64,000 nt of DNA from Eutypa lata. Taxonomy: Eukaryota > Ascomycota > Sordariomycetes > Xylariales > Diatrypaceae. Positions within the stretch are counted from its first letter, which is position 1; every line of letters starts with the position of its first letter. Below, in pieces: positions 9,801-19,756 of the stretch. The translations under genes were made by a program, and so were the position numbers. Location of the stretch: contig JAKULF010000006.1 in NCBI GenBank assembly GCA_022661535.1, positions 4,211,001 to 4,275,000 of the forward strand, in the 5' to 3' direction. Below the pieces are notes generated by a model. The model was not told the origin of the DNA and did not search any database. It was given only the letters and a program-made list of their open reading frames with translations.

Positions 9801-10664
9801 ACATATCTTGTCCGTGAGCACATCTTCTGCTTCGACAGTCATGTAACCTTGAGCATGTGGATTTTGGACAAGCTCATACTCTAGAGTATCAGGATCAAGT
9901 AAAATGACTCCCTTCTCCGTGTCGAATAGATCCGCCCAAGTAAGCTGCAGTGGTGCCCCAATGTACGTTATACTGCCTTCATAATGGCTACGTCTCTGGC
10001 TTGCCGCTTGAAGGATCGTTTGGTGACTGTGAAAGTGTCCAGTGAATGTCCTAGCCAACGGTGCAAAACCACCCGCGCCGGTCAGGCCGGGATACTTCGA
10101 AGGTAAGCCTGGCTTCCCGGTTTCACCATCGACGATATACTTCTGTGTTATAGCCCGATTTATAGCCAGGTGCCCGAAGCCCACCGTCGCGGCCGCGCTC
10201 TTCGAATCCAGGTCGCGGATGAATCTGAGAATTTGGGATTGATCTTCACGGAACGGCATCACCAACACCTGCCTTCCATCCCATTCGTGGCAGCCCACAT
10301 CCGTGTGGAGCGTCACAAATGGCGCCAATCGGTTGATAGCAACCGCTTCCAAGGCCGACGTGGTATGGTCGAAGCGATATGCCAAGTCATGATTGCCCAA
10401 AAGGATATTCACGTGCGGCACGGCTCCTATGAGCTTATTCAAGAAGTGATAGCATGCCGAAAGTACATGGGTCGGTTGCGAAGTGCGTGTCGTCAGAAGG
10501 TCCCCACAGATTACGGCGCGAGAAATGTTATATTCGTTTGGAATAGAGGCCACCCAGTTCGCCGTACGGGTAATGCGGTCAAGGTCGTATGACTTGAAAT
10601 GGATATCACTAAGTAACAGCCACACGGGCTTAGACTTGATTGCCATCTCGACTAGTCGTGTCAT
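6888..10664 (-). CDS. Mre11/SbcD-Rad50/SbcC-like nuclease-ATPase fused in one polypeptide, 1258 aa
   Basis: One uninterrupted ORF encodes both halves of an Mre11-Rad50 (SbcD-SbcC) type DNA-end-processing machine. Residues ~13-270 are a metallophosphoesterase with D20 and H22 (SDIH), D55 (GDLL), N91/H92/D93 (GNHD), H165 (GFGHLA) and H210/H212 (GHFHSH). A linker region of about 200 residues follows. From ~470 comes an ABC-type ATPase: Walker A GRNGAGKST at 504-512, a Rad50/SbcC-like Q-loop region near 604-632 (FIRTILLG, RRQLMEA), coiled coils at ~645-810 and ~860-1035, signature KSGGERKR at 1146-1153, Walker B YMVVDEAFDNLD at 1177-1188 and H-loop histidine at ~1214. No CxxC zinc hook is present; a hydrophobic stretch at ~822-842 lies at the middle of the coiled coil. 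An acidic, Asn-rich insert lies at ~1100-1125. An internal ATG (codon 7) is an alternative start. The expected role is ATP-dependent exo/endonuclease action on DNA ends. Nuclear or organellar location cannot be told; no clear targeting signal is seen. Confidence 0.92.
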   Translation of the reverse strand: MTRLVEMAIKSKPVWLLLSDIHFKSYDLDRITRTANWVASIPNEYNISRAVICGDLLTTRTSQPTHVLSACYHFLNKLIGAVPHVNILLGNHDLAYRFDHTTSALEAVAINRLAPFVTLHTDVGCHEWDGRQVLVMPFREDQSQILRFIRDLDSKSAAATVGFGHLAINRAITQKYIVDGETGKPGLPSKYPGLTGAGGFAPLARTFTGHFHSHQTILQAASQRRSHYEGSITYIGAPLQLTWADLFDTEKGVILLDPDTLEYELVQNPHAQGYMTVEAEDVLTDKICAEKVHSKHVMITGKLSQYKYISARDRLVKLGVRSIRNWKVFEPELQFGHRGLGKTTLPVDVQDQGGCKSWQDGEKAPTLNIAKPAAMVSSTPITERVERAPIDLGELVHEYLSSLNLGSTLEGERKVLTLVGKRLADINSCVDNKTGCTMKYREMLDQSAPLSPNPSNDAIQATTPENIFGSYPVAIEITNFLGVQSTVSLEFKKQFQPGMNFVVGRNGAGKSTIIEAIVWCQFGQCIREGLAVDDVVNDVVKKNCHVRITFANGYTISRFRKHSKFHSRVLVEKNGVIQPQFEGPNVKSTQASINGLLGIDFDTFIRTILLGNESTRSFLSASPLQRRQLMEASLGLGVLDGCAEACNSMLSQVDKELGDKQSRLKEVTHTIIYLERRVSQMEKTLMRLLDEEASFANELQKEEKKQATSRGENELKRQELRKNLQTEKLLPPLEPDLLCLQRDISRAQSEVENLSVLDKLVQARLSAQREGAIIKQAVMTTRTKVYHLEEQLERLLEENDALESLVEDDTDTKRGESSSWQGFLIRLALVFPSLWAAILDIIRSVASPKSNASEKTAVFKVSTTRERQHKHIEAIINLSNGVTEMQTKVKAIMDRTATLTLDASCQDFISDSNVHTALANPNSQNASDVSNQLTAAAERLKGLTNRYDDLEREQEQRKQKQLRKQDELEEYEKSIDTASRDRKASIDRCHLLIASKGREIATYRGHLDSDAKALVELNREATDLAQASATMHSHREIFAFWQSAFSQRRTAASKVTFRRYVIERHLGELNKLLGQVLMIMYQDAHYARSVTTRTIEALFMEEEESEKDKHGDIDNNINNNQKSAINTAPRVLDHSLSINPTLAYAKKSGGERKRVDLALFFALFMMGEARSAHMARYMVVDEAFDNLDVAGRTSMLKWCRWMTERLAYVLVITHSRDLVGIAEEEGGTDGSSVGATVITMKAGDKGTEVAVNGDCNIV

Positions 10665-12476
10665 TCGTGGAGCAACTAAGCATACATAGTAAAGTCATTA
10701 GGAGGAGTGTCTGTAAGGGAAGGATTGAACATCTAATATTAATAGGGCAATGGACAGTTAACAAATTCTATACGAACGAAATGGTTTAATGAAAACTAGA
10801 TAAGGCGTAGAATAGAATATTTCAGAAATTACGGGCTTATTTACTAATTATAACACATCCAAGATAACCCATCATTAAGGCCACGACGACAATCATCGCA
10901 TCGCAATACATCATATGCATATGCATTCCGATGCTCACCGGGGTCCCAAGCAAGTCTCTTAAATCGTAAGTGAATGAATGGGCCGAGATCTCCCCCTTTC
11001 ATTAACAACAACACAAGTCGAGCACGGCTCCGGGATGCTGCGTACGCGCGCTGCCCATACCCGTGCCTAAGGCATTTCCTATTCTTAATATTAGACCTAA
11101 CCGCACATGGGCCATATAAATAGCACGTGATAGATCTACTTAAAAGGAAATAGAAGGTAAAGGATAAAGTGAAGTAGGGTGATAATAAGCACTTGTTTCC
11201 AAACCTGCATTATTCAGCGAGCTTTATTAAACATGGCGTACATTTAGCCCTACGCCTTCGTCGAGCAACCTACTACCATACAGTTTGAAAACCCTTAATG
11301 AAAGATAAAGCTTATTAGGTATATACTTGTTGAAATGTGCAAACGGCCGCTGTATTATCGAGTATATAACAACGAAAGGCAGTAGTGAAGTACATGAATA
11401 AACAAAGCAAGCAGCCGAGGGTACGATACAGAATGACGTTTTTCCCGAGAGGTACTATGTAACGTATAGTGTAGGCGCCTGTCTTGGCCAGGAACGTGCG
11501 CAAGATCGCGCATGATGGGGCGCCGACGACGTTGGCTGTGGGCCAGCGAGCTAGATTATGTGATCTTAAAGGTGGTTGTGTTCGGGAAGGGTGAAAACTT
11601 TGGATGTACTGTCGGAGTTGTCCAGGCGAGTTTTCAGCAAGGAAAGACGAATGTCTTCTCGCCCTTAGACACTAATGACACCGAGTCTATATGGCATATA
11701 TTTGAAGTTTAGACCTCCTTCACTTTGGCTACCTAGTTCTAAAAGTAGCCTGAAGGCTTTATGCACATTACCTCGCGCAGCTCTATAAAGGTAATAATAG
11801 GTACCAATACATTGGCAGGACAAGAATCTTAGTTTTGATTAGAACTGGAGAGGGAAGGAGATTTTGATGCTCCCTGGATACGATGCGATGCTTTATAATA
11901 AGTACGCCAAGAAGCTCCTTGATAACACTGAAGTGTGTAACTATACCTATTGGCATATTAGAAGTCCTTAATGTAGAACCCTCTGATTCTTTAGTGTGCA
12001 AACCATAAATCCTAGACCTTGTTAGCAAAAGTGTGTAACTATCTTAAGTTGTGAAATCTCCCTTCTACTCCAAATTTGTAGGGGGAAAGCTATATTCATT
12101 ATATTTGCCTAGGTAGGTGAAAAGGGGTTTGTGTATTTACCAGCGCGCAACCCTAGCCAGCCCAGACCAGCCAGCCTTACAAACCCACTAAAGCAGCGCT
12201 ATCTTACAGTGGGCCACGGAATAAGTTCCGCTAAGTTAGTGATCTCCACTAAAACTTTCACAGGACCCAAACCCGCGGGGCCCAAAAAATTTATTTGTTC
12301 AGTTCAATTGCCGATAAGAAGACCAAAAAGTCGAAGAACACCAGCGACCAATTCGTGGAACGCCAATTACACCTACGAAACCACATTCAAGAAACACATG
12401 TCTCTCCGTGACTATTAGCCATAAATACCTAAGTACTCAAAAATCCAGGCTTCACAGCCAACAACACAACCTCAAA
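10665..12476. other. Intergenic region without a recognisable gene
   Basis: About 1.8 kb between the divergently transcribed fusion gene and RRP1, so it must contain both promoters. The short ORFs inside (for example 11512-11712 and 12131-12418) have no recognisable protein features. AT-rich, with no repeat or RNA gene seen. Confidence 0.55.
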
Positions 12477-13474
12477 ATGGCGACCACCATCGCCGCCACC
12501 GCCAGCGACGAGCAAAACATGCCTTTCATAAAGCACCTAGCCTCAAGCGGTACGTCCCGATTTCCTTTCCCAGAACACAAATAAATCAACACTACACTAC
12601 CTACCTACCTACCTACCTACCTACCTACCTACTAAACAACTAACATCCCCCCCTCCTCAACCGCACAGACAAAAAAATCCGCGACAAAGCCCTATCAACA
12701 CTCCGGCTATTCCTCTCGTCGAACGCGCGGCCGCGGACGCCCCTGGACGACCTCAAGCTCTGGAAGGGCCTCTTCTACAGCCTCTGGATGTGCGACCGGC
12801 CGGTGCCGCAGCAGAACCTGTGCGCGGAGCTGGCTGCGCTCGTCGGCGTCCTGCCCGACGACGGCGCCGTCGCCCCCTGGCTGGCCGCCTTCTGGGCCAC
12901 GGTCGCGCGCGAGTGGACCTCGGTCGACGTCCTGCGGCTCGAGAAGTTCCTCTTGCTGGTTAGGAGGGTCTTCGGGGCTGGGTTGGCGTGGTGTGCGGGT
13001 GAGAGTGGGAGTGGGGGTGGGAGTGGGGGGAAGAAGAGGAAGGGGGGGAAGGGAGGAAGGGGAAAAAAGTGGGATGTGAATGCGCGGAGAGAGGCCATGC
13101 TTGATTTGTTTCGCGAGTGGCCCCTCGAGACGACGGGGGATTTGTCCAAGGTGCCCGTTGGGCTGCGGTTGCACGTCATGGATATCTGGGTTGACGAGCT
13201 TGAAAAGGCCGGGTTCTTGGTAGGAGGCGAGGAAGAAGGAGAGGGAGAAGGAGAAGGGGAAGAGAGGACCATCGACGAGGAGGACGAAGAATTCCTGAAC
13301 CAGCTACGCGCCTTGGTCGAGACGCAACTCAAGTCGCCGAGCAAACCTGTCAGGGTCCGCGCTAAGGACTCGCTAGCTGATGAGAGGTTACCGTGGAATC
13401 AAGGCTTGGGAAGTGGTGAGGGGGAGAGCGAGGAGGATGAAGATGAGGATGATTGGGGTGGTTTCAAAGATTAA
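12477..13474 (+). CDS. RRP1: Ribosomal RNA processing protein 1 (Rrp1/NOP52 family), 292 aa
   Basis: A nucleolar protein needed for 60S ribosomal subunit maturation (ITS1/27S pre-rRNA steps in yeast). Exon 1 is 12477-12549 and exon 2 is 12669-13474; the phase-1 junction restores SSDKKIRDKAL, which opens the Rrp1 repeat domain. Diagnostic segments are LRLFLSS, LKLWKGLFYSLWMCD, PVPQQNLCAEL and WLAAFWATVAREWTSVDVLR. A Gly/Ser/Lys-rich basic insert sits near residue 140, where relatives have a loop, and residues from about 220 on are acidic (E/D runs). The C-terminus is acidic and ends DDWGGFKD. Length fits a fungal Rrp1. Unlike the flanking genes, the coding region is GC-rich, which is usual for highly expressed fungal genes. 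The intron contains a CTAC tandem repeat. Confidence 0.92.
12595..12632. repeat. (CTAC)n tandem repeat in the RRP1 intron
   Basis: About nine CTAC units in the single intron, between the donor at 12550 and the acceptor ending at 12668. Likely length-variable between strains. Confidence 0.95.
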
Positions 13475-14047
13475 TTCACTGCTCTCGTTATGGGTTTTAA
13501 GTACTTAACTCAGGTACTCTTATCCGAGGAAAAGAAGAGACCGGAGGAGATGAGGAGGGTAAGGTAATTACTATAAGAAAAGTTAAAAGTTACACGCATG
13601 GGCGTTCGGGTGTTGGAAGGTTTATGGAGGGGGAATGAATGCATTTGCATAATTTGACTCCATGTTAAGGTCAAGTCAACGAAATGAAGAAGCTGCTTGC
13701 GTGCTTGCTTGCTTCCGGAATGAAAAGTCCGATCACATTTCTGATGGCTGAGTAAGGTACTTGAATATGAATAATAACAATTAATATACTACCTACGTAT
13801 AACTAGTATAATGCAATACATGCATACGTTCATGCTTACATGCGCAACGCCATTTATACATACAACGCATAAATAAACCCTCTATGCCACTTCTGGGGAG
13901 GGTATGGGTATCTCTTCAGTGACGATGCCTATCCATCGATATCATCGTCTTCCTTTCATTTATTATCCCTGACACAATCTCATCCACTCCACTCATACAT
14001 TCAAGTGAGTTAGTCAGGCAGTCAGGCAGTTAATCAGTAGTACTCCC
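13475..14047. other. Convergent intergenic region
   Basis: Spacer between the ends of RRP1 (+) and the sphingoid kinase (-). It should hold both 3' UTRs and poly(A) signals. No gene is visible. Confidence 0.55.
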
Positions 14048-15941
14048 TCAAACCACCGTTCCGTTTCCATTTCCATTGCCGTTACCATTACCATTAACCG
14101 CAGCCACAGCGTTCTCCCACCCCGTAGGACCATTAGCCTCATACTTCCCGCTCTTGGACAGGACCGTAGCGAGGCCCTGGTGGATCTCGACCTGGAAGGG
14201 CTCGAAGGGGATGCGCTCGCCGTCGATGCTAATGTAGCCGTCCTTCTGGTCGCGGGGCGTGATCCGGTACGCCACCACCTTCCGGTACTTGACTAGCGGG
14301 TTCTCGAAGAACCGCTCCTTCTCGATCGCCGTCATCAGCTCCAGGTACTTAGTCGCGGCGATGTCGCCGTCGTTGGTCACCAGGTCCATCAGGCCGTCGT
14401 TCGGGCTCGAGGCCGGGAAGAAGTTGGCGTTGGGCGCCATGTAGGGCATCTGGGATAGGGTTAGCCCCAAACTAGCGCAATCTACATGTAATGTAGTGTA
14501 GTGTAGTTGTTTTTCCGTTTCAAGTATACATAATGTAGGGATAAACTTACCGTTCCGCAGTAGAAGTTGCCCATGTTATCATAGGTAAACTTCTCCCAGT
14601 CCTCGGGGACCTTATCGTTAATACTTCCGTACCGCAGCTGGGGCAGACCCCACTCCCCGTCCTCGATGAGATCCTCCTCTGACGACCCGCCCCTCCCTTG
14701 CCTGCGGACGTTCAAATTCGCCGTCGCCGCCGACTTCTCGCTGAGGTACTTAGCCTTTATGCCGTCCTTGTCGGCCACCTCGACCTTGACAGCCACGTCG
14801 CAGGGATACACCTTCTTGCTGAAGATGCGCAAGCCGACGCCGACGTCGAAGCGCATGGGGCCCATCCAGCGCATGTTCTCGGTGCCGAGGTCGCACTCCG
14901 CGACAATGCCGACGCTCTGGCTGAGGAAACTGAGGGTTCTGCGCACCGGCTCCTCATTATCCCGGTCCTGCTCTCCCTCTCCTCCTTCAACAGGACCACC
15001 ACTCCCATCGCCCCCACCACCCTGCGTAACGCTCATCAGATCCAACGGGGTCCTCACCCCCTTCACAACAGCAAGCGCAGCCTCGGCGGGCCGATTCGAG
15101 CCGTTCAGATTCAGACTCATGGCATTGCCGCTGCCGCACGGGATGTGGGCGACGGCGAGCTTGCGCAGCGCGCCGCGGGCGTCGCGGCGGCGTCCCAGCC
15201 CGTTGAAGACCTCGTGGGCCAGGCCGTCGCCCGAGCACGGCACCACCACGTCGTAGGCGTCGATGTCCAGCTTCTCACAGATCCCGACCGCCTCGCCCGC
15301 CCGCTTCGTAAACGTGACGTCGATGGGCAGGCGGGCCGCCTCGAACACCGGACGCACCTCCTTCTCCCAGATGCGCAGGGCGCCTCCCGGCCCCGCGTGC
15401 GGGTTCACGATCACCTTGGCGCGGCGCCGGCGCTGGTGGGAGGGGGTGGGGTAGGCGCGCGCGAGGAGGGTCTCGATCCAGGGCTCTACTACTGCGGTGA
15501 GCGGGGGAGCAGCATCGTTGTTGCTGCTCTTTTGACTCTCGAGAGCATAGCTGAGTCGGCGCGGCCGGACTTGGTGGTTCTTGCCCACGTGGGCGTAATC
15601 TATGATGAGGGAGCCTTCGTGCGCCTCGGCCCAGAGGACTTGGTAGAATGGGATGGAGAGTTCGGGGCGCACGTGGCCGATGGGAACGCCGCAGACTTTG
15701 TTACGGTTCTTCTTCGCTTGTGCTTTATCTGGAAAGGTTACCAGGATAACATGTCAGCTCATGCTCTTTTAATTGGTCGGCGAAATAGGGAAGGTTCGCC
15801 GGTTCGTGATTATGCAGGTACGTTCTTACCTCTCACGACGAGGTTATCGCCCTCGAAGGTGAGTGAAGCACTTCCTAGCTTCACCGTTCCGTCAGTGGAC
15901 GGGGCCTGGTTTAGAGGCCGGTCTGTCTCGGAAGAATCCAT
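14048..15941 (-). CDS. Sphingoid long-chain-base kinase (DAG-kinase catalytic fold), 563 aa
   Basis: Phosphorylates sphingoid bases (dihydrosphingosine, phytosphingosine) at C1, like yeast Lcb4/Lcb5, acting at membranes in sphingolipid turnover. Exons are 15941-15830, 15728-14551 and 14449-14048; phases 1 and 0 join cleanly to 563 residues. Around residues 140-155 is the nucleotide-binding VIVNPHAGPGG; SGDGL follows near 203-207 and GSGNAMSLN near 236-245, all hallmark sites of the DAGK/sphingosine kinase fold. A region at ~265-290 is glycine-rich and variable, as expected for the non-conserved insert of these kinases. The C-terminus ends in an Asn-Gly repeat (NGNGNGNGN) that looks like microsatellite growth. 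The start is the first ATG and gives MDSSETDRPL. No signal peptide. The family call is firm; I cannot tell whether it is the Lcb4 or the Lcb5 type. Confidence 0.93.
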
Positions 15942-17119
15942 GGTGAATGGATTGGATTGGATTGGACTGGACGAATGAGCGGATGGCGCGGTCACGATGA
16001 AATGAACGGATTGCGAGACATCGACACCAAGAGGAAGATGAAAATTAACCTCCTAAGAATGTGAATCTGAATTATTCAGAATTTGTCTGGTAGTGGTGAT
16101 CATTCGAGGATTTATTAATTGTAAATAAACCGGAACGATTTAAGCTTCTTGGGGGGAGACGCTACGTAAGTTAGCGGTGTAGTTCTAGTGAGGTACCTGA
16201 CCTGTCAGAATAGGTATAATGTCCGTGCACGTTAACCTGTCAAGCTGACAAGCTTGCCTGAAGGAGCTGAGCGCGTATGTAGATAAGTGCATTGTTAGCG
16301 CCAGAATAATGTGGTCAGGTACCACTAACAAGTACCGAGGAAGCTGGAAAGCTGCCCTGCTAGTATATCGTATCTATTTTGAAAATAACGGAAAAAGTAT
16401 ATAAATAAACCTGCTAATGAGACATAATACAAGTTTGTGCAAAAAAGAACATTACATATTACGGAATTACTGTGCTTAATGGGAGTTTGCCCATTTACCC
16501 CTGTTTATTCATCTCATCATCTTTTTTGTTCCTGTATTGCTTTTACGGGCAGTAACATTAACTACATACATGACATACATGTATAGCCTCTGTATGCTGC
16601 AGTATATGTAGCGCTATTGTTAACAAGGCAACAAGGGGCATTGTTTCTGCAATACTATATATAACCAACATCAATAAAGTGACAGATGAACCTGGACTCC
16701 GATCCACACATGGCATTGCAAATGGCAATATCTGTTTAGTCTATGAATAGTGTGTTCGTGTCTTTTCTTTTCTTTTCTTTTTCCTTTTCCCTAAAAGAAA
16801 GGAGGGGGGCAGGGAGAGGGAAAGATTTGCATGCGTGCAATATTAGGTATATCTGTTAACAACACCCACGACAGATAGGTGCGTTTGTGTGACGGTGCTA
16901 TAGAGACGGTTGTGCGATAAGGCCTCCATGCCAACAACAAATAATCAATATGAATATATAATCCTCAAGGTTCTACGTATACGGGAAAACTCTTAACCTC
17001 GATAGCTAGTCAGTAATCAATTTAGCGAGTATCTTTGAATTAAAAAGATTTCTTTTCTTTTCTCACTTGATAGGTAGGTATAATGTAGCCATATTACCTG
17101 CAGGGGGCAACAACCAAAC
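15942..17119. other. Intergenic region
   Basis: About 1.2 kb of AT-rich DNA upstream of the sphingoid kinase and downstream of the Zn2Cys6 regulator. A tract of TTTTC repeats lies near 16760-16790. No gene seen. Confidence 0.55.
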
Positions 17120-19241
17120 TCATGTTGAGCCTCCATGAAGGTGGTCCATGGCGACGGGGTCGAAATCCCCGATATCCATATTTGCTGCCCAGTCGTAGTC
17201 GGGGAAGGGGCCATTATCAAACATGAAAATGGCATCCATCGGATCTACAGGGGCCAGGGCTTCTGGCGCTATCTGAGAAACATCTAGATTAGGTTCTGAT
17301 GGTGGTGGTGGTGGTGGTGGTCCTAGAGATACAACTTCTTTTGTGCCAAAATCAGTCACGGGGCATCGATTATTAATCCGGATGATATAACATCAAGAGT
17401 ACTTACCTGGCGGCGGCGGTGATTGGTCCTCGTCTTTGTAAGGGTTGATCTTTCCCGCGAACTCTTCCCTCCACCACCAGAACGCGTCGAACACCGCGCT
17501 CATGGAGAGACGACTGCGTATCTTGGTCTCCAAACCTTTGCCTCCTCTGCCGTCCGGACGGCGGCGGAACGCCTTCTGGCTGGTCCAGAGCTGGCTGAGG
17601 ATGGAGGCAGCCCGCGCGCCGAGGTCGTCGTTCTCGATGGACGCCTTTCGGACTAGCAGTATAGCCGAGAAGTACGTCTTTTCCCCAGCGTCGAGGTCGA
17701 CGAAAGGCGCTAGTTCGCTCCGGTGGATCTTCAGGATCGATATGGCGGCTAAGGTGATGGTCCTCTCGACGAAGGTCGTGCACAGCTCGTTTCGGTGGTC
17801 TCCTTCGTCTTGGGCGGTCATATCCTGGATGAAGCCGCAGGCAACCGTGTAGAGACGCAAGAGACCCTCTTTGTTCAGAGATTCGAGCGGCTCGAGGAAA
17901 TAATATGCTAGTATATCAAGGCGGCAGCAGTGGAGGTACACGAAATCTAAAGAGTCTCAGTAAGCTAGCTACTCAAATGGTAGAAACGCCGAAAACAAGC
18001 TCACCCAACGGCTCCATGGATGGCGAAACTAAGTCTAGAAGCTGGCTATCGAACAAGCCGATGAGAGGACTTAGGGGACTTGGCAAAATTGTCGATGTAG
18101 CCGTCGGAAGGGCTCTCAGTATAGCTGTCGTAGCAGATATGAGGATTTTGTGCATCTCCCATTTAACTCTTACATCGCGAGGTATCTCGGCAAGAAGACC
18201 TTGACTATCCAAAATGCTCATAGCAAAATTCGCTAACGTAAGAGGAGGTATCCCTTCACGGATACTAACACTACTAACTTGTCAGTAAAAAAGACATGTA
18301 GTCATATATTAATAGCGGTGAGATTCAAGAATAACCTATTGCATATCATGACACAGTGAATCCAAAGCTGGGCTCGAAACAGGTTTTGCGACCTGTTGCT
18401 ATCCAACTTGACGCGAGCAAACTCTTGACCAGTACCGGTGACGTGGAGGCCAATCTGCGTGGCCAGTGTCATCGCAGCCCCGCTCAGGACATGGCTGATA
18501 TCTTTCTGTGCCGTGTTTATAGGGACGGGCCAAACACAAAGCAGTAGCAGGCCCTGGATGGTTTGGATGGGGCTATCCCTGGACTCTAGCGAAAGTAGAG
18601 CCATCGTGTTGATGCGCGAGCTTAGACGCTGCACCAGTGTCGGATCCCGGGAGTATTTCCGGCTACCGACAAATACGATTGCCCAGAAGAGGAATGGGGA
18701 AAGCTGGTAGTACTCATCAGGGCTCGTATGAGGATCTAAGACTGGCAGACATGGCACATATCGTTCGAAGAAGCTGGGATGTCAGCACATCGACTGACTG
18801 GATTGGCTGGCAGGCCTAGGTATAGGCGTCTAAGTGCAAAACTCACATATTGAAACAGTCTTTTATCTTGCTCGCCTCAATGATTTGGCCATCAAGCTCC
18901 TGAGACGAGCAATCTCCATCGTCCGAAGTCTGGGAAAGTGGATCACGACTTCCTCTCGGACAGATGGTATTCACAGGAAGAGGGCCTAGTGGAATGCCCG
19001 GTTGCTTGTCGGTTGACGAGGAAGAAGAAGCGGTCTCATGATTTGCATTCTGTCTCAAGGCCTCGAGTTCCCGTTGCAGTTGAGCCTTCGTTTTCCTTGC
19101 CCCCGGATTGGTATTCAAGACACATTGCAGGTCCATCCGTCGACATCTAGAACAGGTGTGCTGAGGCGGCTCGCCATCGCATTTGATTTTATGCAACCGG
19201 CACTCCTTGCAAGCTTTCCGTCGTCTTGTCTCGGGTGGCAT
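17120..19241 (-). CDS. Zn2Cys6 fungal transcription factor (cluster-neighbour regulator)
   Basis: A multi-exon gene for a Gal4-type regulator. Exon 1 (19241 to ~18848) encodes the binuclear zinc cluster C-x2-C-x6-C-x8-C-x2-C-x6-C, opening RRRKACKECRLHKIKCDGE, followed by a basic linker and a heptad region (AQLQRELEAL) for dimerisation. Exon 2 (~18766-18344) carries the start of the fungal-specific transcription factor domain, including FFERYVPCLPVLDPH across the junction and a region with ATQIGLHVTG. Further exons cover ~18275-18002, ~17945-17406 and ~17359-17120. The end is acidic and hydrophobic (MDAIFMFDNGPFPDYDW, MDIGDFDP), typical of an activation domain, after a run of prolines. Overall it resembles the War1/PrtT/Leu3-like group, but the exact orthologue is uncertain. 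It lies next to a dehydratase-lyase pair it may control. Confidence 0.85.
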
Positions 19242-19756
19242 GGCGTCTTTTCCGAGCCTTGCCGGCTAGGTCCGGTAATGGTTGCCGCCAGTGGTTTCAT
19301 CAAAGGCTAATATGCCGCATGGTTGGTGGAATTCACACAGCGTACTTTTTATAGATGTCTATTGAGTCCCAATAGTACCGAGGATGCCGAAGCTTTTGAC
19401 TCAAATAGCAACATTCAAATGCTCTTAGAGATATTCTGGTGTTGATCGTCGTCACTGGAGCTGTGGTCCTATAAAATACTGACAATTACGAACGCCCCAT
19501 ATTTCGTAGCGGGCCTTTGAGGTCCCCATTTCGCAGGGCTTGATATGCAACTCCTATAGGTTCCTTGGCAACCGATCTATAATTTATATATAGCCTGGCC
19601 TGGGTAAGTAGTTATTTATATCTTAAAGCCGAGCCTAAAAACATGAAATAAATCTCAGGTACAATCCCAAACTAATTACCTATCACAGATTCTATACTCA
19701 GAGCCCACCCAGCAAGCCCTCATCTACTCTACTCATCCCAAATCCCAAATCCCAAA
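19242..19756. other. Regulator promoter and dehydratase 3' region
   Basis: About 0.5 kb upstream of the regulator start and downstream of the dehydratase stop. An AAATCCC repeat occurs near 19738-19757. No gene seen. Confidence 0.5.

Noticed and set aside
12707..13344. Minus-strand ORFs (Pro/Ser-rich)
   Set aside because: Antisense shadows of the RRP1 coding exon; the proline and serine runs are complements of Gly- and Glu-rich codons.
14698..15978. 426-codon plus-strand ORF
   Set aside because: It lies antisense to the sphingoid kinase exons and intron, which carry the clear DAGK motifs. The long open frame is a by-product of GC-rich codons; its protein has no recognisable feature.
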